6,910 bases of DNA, taken from contig CALFEA010000182.1 in NCBI GenBank assembly GCA_937950385.1, forward strand, positions 1 through 6,910. Direction: 5' to 3'. Both the position numbers and the translations under genes were made by a program. Origin of the DNA: an uncultured Altererythrobacter sp. (GTDB lineage: Bacteria > Pseudomonadota > Alphaproteobacteria > Sphingomonadales > Sphingomonadaceae). Below the pieces are notes generated by a model, which was given only the letters and a program-made list of their open reading frames with translations, ran no database searches and had not been told where the DNA came from. Shown one piece after another: positions 1 to 5,542 of the stretch (positions within the stretch are counted from its first letter, which is position 1; each line of letters begins with the position of its first letter).

Positions 1-490
1 GAACAACCCGATCCTCAGCCACTTCGCCATCAAATGGGCATCCAAAGCTGGCAGCGATGGTTGCTTGCGCGGTTAGTCCGGCTTCTTGGGCGCGGGCGAT
101 AATATCGCGGCATACATCGATCGTTTCATCACTGGTCTGGCCTTGATTTGCGATACCGAGACCATCTGTTGCCACCGCGACCGCGCCCAATTGATCAATC
201 CGGCCCGAAGCAATGGCGCGCTCCGCCCCGCGCATATTCATGACGAGACCGATATAAGTGACGTCGTCCCGCTGCGGCAGGCCAGCACAGACTTCGTCGG
301 CATCGGCCATTTGCGGCACAGCCTTGGGGTTAACAAAGCTGGTCACTTCGATCCGGCGGGCCCCTGCATCAATGGCGCGGGCGATAAGCGCAAGCTTGTC
401 AGCCGCGGGGATAGAGTGCTTTTCATTCTGCAAACCATCACGCGGGCTCACTTCGACGATTTCGATGGAAGATGGAACTTCTGTATACAT
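1..490 (-). CDS. HMG-CoA lyase-like enzyme (DRE-TIM aldolase family), 3' end beyond the left edge
   Basis: Partial gene: the first 163 codons are visible and the rest lies left of the window. Members cleave a 3-hydroxy-3-methylglutaryl-CoA type thioester to acetyl-CoA and a keto acid in a metal-dependent TIM barrel. Visible family motifs are VEVSPRDGLQNEK at residues 12-24, with the catalytic Arg17 and metal-binding Asp18; EVTSFVNPKAVPQMAD at 48-63; and SFGCPFDGEV at 148-157. The C-terminal metal-binding histidines and catalytic Cys loop of the family are outside the window. The ATG at 490 shares its A with the regulator's TAA stop (TAATG), and a GAGAGAGGGG ribosome-binding site sits 7 nt upstream, so translation is probably coupled to the regulator. 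Odd: the usual SASE-x-F-x3-N segment reads ATDGLGIANQ at residues 107-116, so the true substrate may not be HMG-CoA itself. Confidence 0.88.
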   Translation of the reverse strand, partial: MYTEVPSSIEIVEVSPRDGLQNEKHSIPAADKLALIARAIDAGARRIEVTSFVNPKAVPQMADADEVCAGLPQRDDVTYIGLVMNMRGAERAIASGRIDQLGAVAVATDGLGIANQGQTSDETIDVCRDIIARAQEAGLTAQATIAASFGCPFDGEVAEDRVV

Positions 491-1158
491 TATGCAACCC
501 CTCTCTCACCCTCTGTCATGCCCTTATGCGCATCGCAATAGGCGTGAAATGCGCGGCGAATGTGCCCCGCCATTACTGTTTCTGCCCATGCCCCATCGCG
601 CCGCTCAAAGGCAGATAAAAGATCATTATGTTCGCTGTGCGAACGTTGAAACGCTTCATGGCTGTAATGATGCGCCGTGCGCCAAACCACCGGCTGTTCG
701 ATCAGAGCGGTGAGCAAATTCGTCAAGCGCCGCGACCCGGCGGTGTCCAGCACCAAAGCATGAAATTCGCGGTTGCGATCAAGGAAAGTTGTGATGTCGG
801 GCTTCTTACCAGAAATCGCTGCGCCAATCGCCGCATTGCAGGCGCGCAATTGCGTCAAAACATCCTCGGTCATGGCCTCCGCAGCGCGCCGCGCCGCATA
901 GCCCTCTAGCATTGCGCGCAGCTCAAATGCGTCACCCACATCACCCAGCGACCAATCCGAAACAAAGCTGCGCTGCGTGCCGGTGCGGCGGATCAGCAAA
1001 TCCGATTCTAGCCGCCGCAATGCATCGCGAATTGGTGTGCGCGACACCCCGCAACGCTCTGCCAAAGCCTCTTCTCCCAAAGCGTCGCCAGCCGACAATT
1101 CTCCGGAGAGGATCATCGCTCTGATCGTATCATATGCGCGGTCAGACGCTTTGGTCAT
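490..1158 (-). CDS. GntR-family transcriptional regulator, FadR/FCD subfamily (VanR-like)
   Basis: A 222-residue regulator of normal length for the short FCD class. Residues about 6-66 form the winged helix-turn-helix, with the family signature EEALAERCGVSRTPIRDALR at 29-48. Residues about 74-209 are the all-helical FCD ligand-binding domain. Its usual metal ligands are visible as Asp127 and His133 (DRNREFH), His177 (SEHNDL) and His199 (GHI). Such proteins normally bind a carboxylate through the metal and release DNA. The start at 1158 is supported by AGGTGAGG nine bases upstream; an ATG at 1165 is out of frame and too close to that site. The gene faces the receptor operon across a control region containing a palindrome of the right type, and it is followed by the lyase gene with a one-base overlap. 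Inferred role: repressor of itself and of the divergent operon, with a carboxylate effector. The effector is not known. Confidence 0.93.
   Translation of the reverse strand: MTKASDRAYDTIRAMILSGELSAGDALGEEALAERCGVSRTPIRDALRRLESDLLIRRTGTQRSFVSDWSLGDVGDAFELRAMLEGYAARRAAEAMTEDVLTQLRACNAAIGAAISGKKPDITTFLDRNREFHALVLDTAGSRRLTNLLTALIEQPVVWRTAHHYSHEAFQRSHSEHNDLLSAFERRDGAWAETVMAGHIRRAFHAYCDAHKGMTEGERGVA
498..507 (-). promoter_or_regulatory. Ribosome-binding site of the HMG-CoA lyase-like gene
   Basis: Minus-strand GAGAGAGGGG lies inside the last codons of the regulator gene and ends 7 nt before the ATG at 490. It supports that start and indicates that the lyase is translated independently as well as by coupling. 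Confidence 0.7.
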
Positions 1159-1200
1159 AATTCATGGCCTCACCTAAGTGACAGGAAGATGCTAGAAAGC

Positions 1201-1229
1201 TTGACTTTCGCAAATTGTATACAATAAAG
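1201..1229 (+). promoter_or_regulatory. Candidate promoter for the receptor operon
   Basis: TTGACT (1201-1206) is a good -35 element. Seventeen bases further on is a weak -10-like ATAAAG (1224-1229). The palindrome at 1214-1225 lies mostly between them, a classical position for repression. Transcription from here would give a leader of about 155 nt before the receptor start. The weak -10 lowers confidence. Confidence 0.35.
1214..1225. promoter_or_regulatory. Probable FCD/GntR regulator operator, perfect 12-bp palindrome
   Basis: ATTGTATACAAT is identical to its reverse complement. Its TGTATACA core matches the style of operators known for VanR/FadR-type GntR proteins. It lies in the divergent region between the regulator gene (start 1158) and the receptor gene (start 1392). 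It overlaps the best minus-strand -10 candidate and falls in the spacer/-10 of the plus-strand candidate. One bound dimer could therefore block both directions. Binding by this regulator is inferred from position and motif type. Confidence 0.65.
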
Positions 1230-1243
1230 CCTTCCCAACGCAA
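1216..1243 (-). promoter_or_regulatory. Candidate promoter for the regulator-lyase operon
   Basis: Read on the minus strand, TTGCGT (1243-1238) and TATACA (1221-1216) are separated by 16 bp, a fair sigma-70-type pair. The -10 lies inside the palindrome at 1214-1225, which fits autorepression. This is a sequence-only prediction. Confidence 0.4.
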
Positions 1244-1336
1244 GCTGACATTTTTAAATGCCGGCCTTGCAAAGGATTTTACCGCGCCGCTTTGTGTTTG
1301 AATGGGCGACGCTTATAAAACGAGCACGAAACCGGC

Positions 1337-1384
1337 AGGGGTCCAGCCTAAAACAGGCCCCTACGCCGCACTGAATTCGAGGGG
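1337..1384 (+). promoter_or_regulatory. Receptor mRNA leader with alternative pairings involving the ribosome-binding site
   Basis: AGGGG at 1337-1341 can pair with CCCCT at 1358-1362; with CC/GG added this makes a 7-bp stem with one bulged T and an 11-nt loop. The same CCCCT can instead pair with AGGGG at 1380-1384, which is the core of the receptor's Shine-Dalgarno. The two structures exclude each other, so the leader could act as a switch on translation. Pairings are read directly from the sequence; function is speculative. Confidence 0.25.
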
Positions 1385-1385
1385 A
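1379..1385 (+). promoter_or_regulatory. Ribosome-binding site that fixes the receptor start
   Basis: GAGGGGA has its GAGGGG core 7 nt before the ATG at 1392, and that ATG opens directly into a signal peptide. The in-frame ATG at 1302 has no comparable site, so 1392 is the start. Confidence 0.8.
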
Positions 1386-1391
1386 ATATCC

Positions 1392-3905
1392 ATGCGTAAC
1401 TACCGCTTACTCGCCGCTGCATCTTTCGGCGCAATCGCATGCGCAGCAGCGCCGGCAATGGCTCAAGATACAGGCGCTACGCCAGCTGCCGAAGAAGACG
1501 AGAATACAATCATCGTCACCGCCCGCCGCCAAAACGAGCGCTTGCAAGATGTTCCCGCTTCCGTCTCCGTTCTTACAGCAGACGCGCTTTCGAAAACGGG
1601 CGCGGATAATGCAGAAGATTTTGTTCAACTGACGCCCGGTGTCACAATCGTTACCGGCACGGCGGAGGCTGGCGATACCCAGATCAACATTCGCGGGATC
1701 AATGGCGCGCGCGATGCGGAAAGCTCCGTTGCGCTGGTTGTTGACGGTATTCTGAAAACCAACACCGCTCAGCTCAACCAAACCCAAGGCACATTGCGAC
1801 AGGTCGAAATTCTGAAAGGCCCGCAAGGCGCGCTTTACGGACGCAATGCAGCTGCAGGCGCGATTGTTCTGCAAACGCTAAAGCCCAGCGATATTTTCGA
1901 AGGCGGGATCAAAGCTTCATACGCCAATGAAAACACGATCCAAGGCACAGCGCATATTGCCGGGCCTTTGGGCGATAATCTCGGCTTCGTTTTGTCCGGC
2001 TATTACCGCACGACAGATGGCTTCTTCCGCAATGAATTCCTCGATGCCAAAGTTGTCGATGACCAAGAGGTTTGGACTGTCGATGGCCGCATTATCGCAG
2101 GGCTTGGCGATGACACAGAATTGGATGTGAAGGCACGCTATTCCAAGCTCAACGGTGCCTCCATCAACTTCAACTCATCCTTCCACCTGCCCAATTTCGC
2201 AGGCGTAAATCCCGCCTTTAACGAGGATGTGAACGACCATCCGTTTGGCTATTACGGCAATATTCGCCCAACGAACGCGCAAGACAGCTTCGATATTTCG
2301 ACCAAGATCGAACATGATTTTGGCAATATGTCGCTAACGGCATGGGCGCTGTATTCTGACGTTGATCAAAGCCTCACTGCTGACGGTACCTCTGCCGATT
2401 TTGCCCGCTTTATTTCGGCGGCTGACCCAGCGGTAGCCAATGTCGTCAACAGCTGCTTTGCCAGCACGGCGGCGCTAACCGGCTTTCCAGTCAATCAGCC
2501 CGGCTTTGTCGGCGCATTGCCTGTGCCGTTTATTTTCGATCCAGCCAATGGCTCGACCTTTGGCGCATACAGCCCCAGCACATGCGATGGCACGCAGCTG
2601 CAAATTCGCAAGCAATCCGACATTAGCGGCGAGATCCGCTTGGCGTCGAATGGCGGCGATGCGTTGAGCTGGCAATTGGGCGCTTACTTCCTCACCATTG
2701 ACCGCGAAACTGGCGTTAGCATTGGCGGCGATACGGGCGCAGGCGTCAGCCGCGAATTGTTCAATGCCCCGGGCAGCGCAAACCCAACATCGCTGCTTCT
2801 CAACGACACATTCGATACCAATGTCTATGCCGTCTTCGCCAATGCAGAATATGAGTTTGGCGATCTGACCGCTGGCCTTGCCCTGCGTTACGATATTGAG
2901 GACCGCACATCAGAATCGCTTGTGCCCGCTGGCGCGCTTGATCCCTTCACTGGCGGCCCGATTAACCCCGGCCTTGCCTTTGGCGCGTTCAGCCCGGTTG
3001 AGGCAACATTCAAGCAATTGCAGCCCAAGGTTAGCCTGAGCTACCAGCCCAATCCAGACCTCAACTTCTATGCAAACTGGGGCATTGGATTTAAATCTGG
3101 CGGGTTCAACAACCAAGGCTCCTCTGCCATCATCAACGCCAATTTCGTGCAATTCATTGGCGCGGACGTAAACATCCAAGACCAATATGACAAAGAGGTT
3201 TCCTCTGCGTTTGAGGCCGGTGTCAAAGGCGAATTTGCAAATGGCGCGATCACTTTCGATCTGGCCGGATATTACACCAATATCGAAGACATGCAGTTCT
3301 TCGAATTCTTCGTTGGCTCATTCGGATTGCTCCGCGTGGTCTCCAACATTGATGACGTTGATGTTTACGGGGTTGAGTTCAATACCTCGGCTGAAATCAT
3401 TGAGGGGTGGAAGTTCTTCGGCTCGGTCAATGTCACCGATAGTGAAATCAAAGCGAACAGCTCGCGCCCAAGCACGGTTGGCAATAAGTCGCCCTATACG
3501 GCCGATTACACCATCAACCTTGGCACAGAGATTGATGTTCCGTTCACCGATACCATCGATTTGATCATGCGCGCCGATTACCGGATCACTGGCCCCACAT
3601 GGTTCCACTCGTTCCAAGACCAAGAAGCGCCGACATTGTTCTCAGGCCTTCTGCCCATCTCTGCGCTCGCGCTGCCCGATTTTGTCGGCAATGCAAATTA
3701 CGGCGTGGCCCGGCGCGATGCCTTTGGCGTGCTCAACCTTCGGGCAGGCATTGAGAGCGGCAATTTCAGCGCGGCTGTGTTTGCCAATAATGCGCTTAAC
3801 CGCAAATATCTCAACGAAGTGATCCCCGCGATTGAATTTGGCGGATCATTTATCTCACCCGGCGCACGCCGTCTGGTGGGCGTTGAAGTTGGCTTCAACT
3901 TTTGA
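1392..3905 (+). CDS. TonB-dependent outer-membrane receptor
   Basis: An 837-residue outer-membrane active transporter, energised by TonB-ExbBD. Residues 1-24 are a signal peptide (MRNYRLL..., hydrophobic core, cleavage at AMA|Q). A TonB box-like TIIVTA is at 39-44. The plug domain spans about 50-170 and contains RQVEILKGPQGALYGRNAAAG at 136-156. The remainder is the 22-strand beta-barrel, ending in a terminal phenylalanine (VGFNF) as expected for BAM recognition. The mature protein has only two cysteines, Cys355 and Cys398, in what looks like one extracellular loop. The length is usual for the sphingomonad family that takes up diverse organics rather than only siderophores. It is first in a tight operon with an amidohydrolase and a quinone oxidoreductase, and it faces an FCD regulator. 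This suggests an organic carboxylate/amide ligand, but ligand specificity cannot be read from sequence. Confidence 0.95.
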   Translation: MRNYRLLAAASFGAIACAAAPAMAQDTGATPAAEEDENTIIVTARRQNERLQDVPASVSVLTADALSKTGADNAEDFVQLTPGVTIVTGTAEAGDTQINIRGINGARDAESSVALVVDGILKTNTAQLNQTQGTLRQVEILKGPQGALYGRNAAAGAIVLQTLKPSDIFEGGIKASYANENTIQGTAHIAGPLGDNLGFVLSGYYRTTDGFFRNEFLDAKVVDDQEVWTVDGRIIAGLGDDTELDVKARYSKLNGASINFNSSFHLPNFAGVNPAFNEDVNDHPFGYYGNIRPTNAQDSFDISTKIEHDFGNMSLTAWALYSDVDQSLTADGTSADFARFISAADPAVANVVNSCFASTAALTGFPVNQPGFVGALPVPFIFDPANGSTFGAYSPSTCDGTQLQIRKQSDISGEIRLASNGGDALSWQLGAYFLTIDRETGVSIGGDTGAGVSRELFNAPGSANPTSLLLNDTFDTNVYAVFANAEYEFGDLTAGLALRYDIEDRTSESLVPAGALDPFTGGPINPGLAFGAFSPVEATFKQLQPKVSLSYQPNPDLNFYANWGIGFKSGGFNNQGSSAIINANFVQFIGADVNIQDQYDKEVSSAFEAGVKGEFANGAITFDLAGYYTNIEDMQFFEFFVGSFGLLRVVSNIDDVDVYGVEFNTSAEIIEGWKFFGSVNVTDSEIKANSSRPSTVGNKSPYTADYTINLGTEIDVPFTDTIDLIMRADYRITGPTWFHSFQDQEAPTLFSGLLPISALALPDFVGNANYGVARRDAFGVLNLRAGIESGNFSAAVFANNALNRKYLNEVIPAIEFGGSFISPGARRLVGVEVGFNF
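3882..3903 (+). other. Hairpin plus TTTT at the 3' end of the receptor gene
   Basis: GTTGAAG (3882-3888), loop TTGG, and CTTCAAC (3893-3899) form a perfect 7-bp stem, followed at once by TTTT (3900-3903). It lies in the last codons of the receptor and ends 13 nt before the amidase start. The stem has only three G:C pairs and the T tract is short. At best it would be a partial terminator or an mRNA 3'-end stabiliser that lets the receptor be made in excess of the downstream enzymes. Confidence 0.3.
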
Positions 3906-3912
3906 TGCCTGC

Positions 3913-4536
3913 ATGAGCGATCTAGAAGACAATTACGCAAAAGCGTATGGCCAAAGGGCGGGCTTCGGAAAGAGGCCTGCCCTTATCCTTGTGGATTTTG
4001 TGCAAGGCTATTTTGATCCCGAATGCGATCTTTATGCCGATGTGGATGATACGCTGGCATCCGCATTGCGAGTGCGCAAAGCCGCCCATGCCGCTGGCAT
4101 TCCGGTCATCCTCACCAATGTCGTCTATCATCCCAAGGCATTGGATGGCGGACGCTTTTATGAAAAAGCCAAGCCGCTGCATAACTTCTTAAAAGGCAGC
4201 GCGATGGGCGCATGGCCCGATGGCCTTGTGCCGACAGGTTATGAGCTCATCATCTCTAAGCAATATCCAAGCGCATTTTTTGGCACATCCTTGGCCGCAA
4301 CCTTGACTAGCCTTGGCGTTGACAATGTCATCCTAACTGGCCTCACGACCAGCGGCTGCATTCGTGCAAGCTGCGTTGATGCGATGAGCCACGGCTTCAT
4401 CACAACCGTCGTGCGCGATGCTGTGGGCGATCGCCACCCCGGTCCGCATGAAGCCAATTTGTTCGATATGGACGCCAAATACGCCGACGTTGTTTCTGAA
4501 GAAGCGATCATCGAGCATTTGCAAAAGCTTCACTAG
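3913..4536 (+). CDS. Cysteine amidohydrolase, N-carbamoylsarcosine amidase/isochorismatase fold
   Basis: A 207-residue cytoplasmic hydrolase. The fold's catalytic triad is visible: Asp28 (LILVDFVQGYF), Lys116 (IISKQYPSAFFGTSL) and Cys149 (LTGLTTSGCIRASC). The N-terminal GFGKRPALILVDF pattern and the Thr-Thr-Ser-Gly-Cys nucleophile loop resemble N-carbamoylsarcosine amidases and maleamate amidohydrolases more than true isochorismatases. The likely reaction is hydrolysis of an amide or carbamoyl group, releasing ammonia. The exact substrate is not determinable. The start at 3913 fits the family N-terminus; the longer in-frame start at 3832 would overlap the receptor by 74 bases. No Shine-Dalgarno precedes 3913, and the receptor stop is only 7 nt upstream, so expression probably depends on re-initiation by terminating ribosomes. 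An ATG overlapping the receptor stop (3905) is a dead end after three codons. Confidence 0.9.
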   Translation: MSDLEDNYAKAYGQRAGFGKRPALILVDFVQGYFDPECDLYADVDDTLASALRVRKAAHAAGIPVILTNVVYHPKALDGGRFYEKAKPLHNFLKGSAMGAWPDGLVPTGYELIISKQYPSAFFGTSLAATLTSLGVDNVILTGLTTSGCIRASCVDAMSHGFITTVVRDAVGDRHPGPHEANLFDMDAKYADVVSEEAIIEHLQKLH

Positions 4537-4539
4537 GGG
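4535..4539 (+). promoter_or_regulatory. Ribosome-binding site pointing to an ATC start
   Basis: AGGGG overlaps the amidase TAG stop and lies 8 nt before ATC at 4548. No ATG, GTG or TTG lies within usable distance in any frame; the next ATG (4604) is out of frame. This site therefore decides the start of the oxidoreductase as the ATC. Confidence 0.6.
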
Positions 4540-4547
4540 CACGGACC

Positions 4548-5537
4548 ATCACACAGACCACTCGCGCGACATTCAGCCAAATCGGCGGACCAGACGTCAT
4601 CGAATGGGCGAGCGAGGATTTGCCAACTCCTTCTGCGGGTGAAGTGACAATTGAGCATAGCGCGATTGGTCTCAACTTCATCGACACGTATCACCGCACC
4701 GGCCTTTATCCGGTACCCTTGCCAAGCGGCTTGGGGCTTGAGGCGGCAGGCACAATCACCGCGCTTGGCGAAGGCGTCGATACGCTCCAAATTGGCGACC
4801 GAGTGGCCTATATGGGGCCGGGTAAAGACGGTCTTGGCGCCTATGCAACCCGACGCGTCATGCCGGTCGCAGGCCTGTTCAAACTGCCTGATGACGTGCC
4901 AAGCGACATTGCTGCTGCCGCTTTGCTCAAAGCCGCCACAGTCGAAGGCTTGGTTGAGCGCTGCGCCAAAGTGCAAGCCGGTGACTGGGTATTGGTCCAT
5001 GCGGCCGCTGGCGGCGTTGGCCTGATTATGGTGCAATGGCTCAGCGCGATTGGCGCGAATATTATTGCCACTGCATCGACGGATGCAAAGCTAGAACTGG
5101 CGAAGAATGCAGGCGCGCATCACACGATCCTAAGCAGTGCCGGCGACCTGCCAGAGCAAGTCAAAACGATCACCAAAGGCACCGGTGTATCGGCGGTGTT
5201 TGACGGCGTGGGCAAGGACACTTTTGCAGTATCGCTCGATTGTCTTGCACCGCGCGGATTGCTCGTCAGTTTCGGCAATGCCAGCGGGCCGGTTGAAGGC
5301 GTGAATTTAGGCATTTTGGCGCAGAAAGGTTCGGTCTTTGTGACCCGCCCAACGCTTGGGCATTATTACGCTACGCCAGAGGATGCCGCAGCCGGCATTG
5401 CGCGCGTTTGGGAAATGATCGGCAGCGGCAAGGTCAAAATCACCATTGGGGCGACCTATCCTTTGACGGACGCCGCCGCCGCCCACCGTGATTTGGCGGC
5501 GCGCAAAACCACGGGCTCAACGATTTTGCTGCCTTAG
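4548..5537 (+). CDS. NADPH:quinone oxidoreductase (zeta-crystallin-like MDR), apparent ATC start
   Basis: A 329-residue medium-chain reductase, close to E. coli QOR in length (327). It shows the QOR hallmarks in order: IGGPDVIEW near the N-terminus, LNFIDTYHRTGLYP, PSGLGLEAAG, GDRVAY, the NADPH-binding HAAAGGVGL at 151-159, VSFGNASGPVEGVNLGIL, and a C-terminal TGSTILLP. It lacks the zinc ligands of alcohol dehydrogenases, as expected. It probably reduces a quinone or an activated enone with NADPH in the cytoplasm. Odd: the reading frame has no ATG, GTG, TTG or CTG from its upstream stop (4497) to a TTG at 4620. That TTG would delete 24 residues, including the conserved GGPDV segment. Starting at ATC 4548 restores the full family length and is 8 nt from a good AGGGG. 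Gene finders limited to ATG/GTG/TTG will call 4620. It follows the amidase by 11 nt in the same operon. Confidence 0.88.
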   Translation: MTQTTRATFSQIGGPDVIEWASEDLPTPSAGEVTIEHSAIGLNFIDTYHRTGLYPVPLPSGLGLEAAGTITALGEGVDTLQIGDRVAYMGPGKDGLGAYATRRVMPVAGLFKLPDDVPSDIAAAALLKAATVEGLVERCAKVQAGDWVLVHAAAGGVGLIMVQWLSAIGANIIATASTDAKLELAKNAGAHHTILSSAGDLPEQVKTITKGTGVSAVFDGVGKDTFAVSLDCLAPRGLLVSFGNASGPVEGVNLGILAQKGSVFVTRPTLGHYYATPEDAAAGIARVWEMIGSGKVKITIGATYPLTDAAAAHRDLAARKTTGSTILLP

Positions 5538-5542
5538 CGTTC

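Noticed and set aside
86..541. Long plus-strand open frames opposite the lyase and regulator genes
   Set aside because: Shadows of the minus-strand genes in GC-rich codon-biased DNA; their translations show no recognisable family motif.
1260..1265. GCCGGC palindrome in the divergent region
   Set aside because: Six-base GC palindromes are common in DNA of this composition, and nothing ties it to a function.
1302..1391. Upstream in-frame ATG giving a receptor 30 residues longer
   Set aside because: It would bury the signal peptide and has no ribosome-binding site; the ATG at 1392 has both in the right places.
3832..3912. Upstream in-frame start for the amidase
   Set aside because: It lies inside the receptor gene, and the extra residues do not resemble the amidase family N-terminus.
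4620..4622. TTG as the start of the oxidoreductase
   Set aside because: It removes 24 conserved N-terminal residues, and the nearest GAGG is only 2 nt away.
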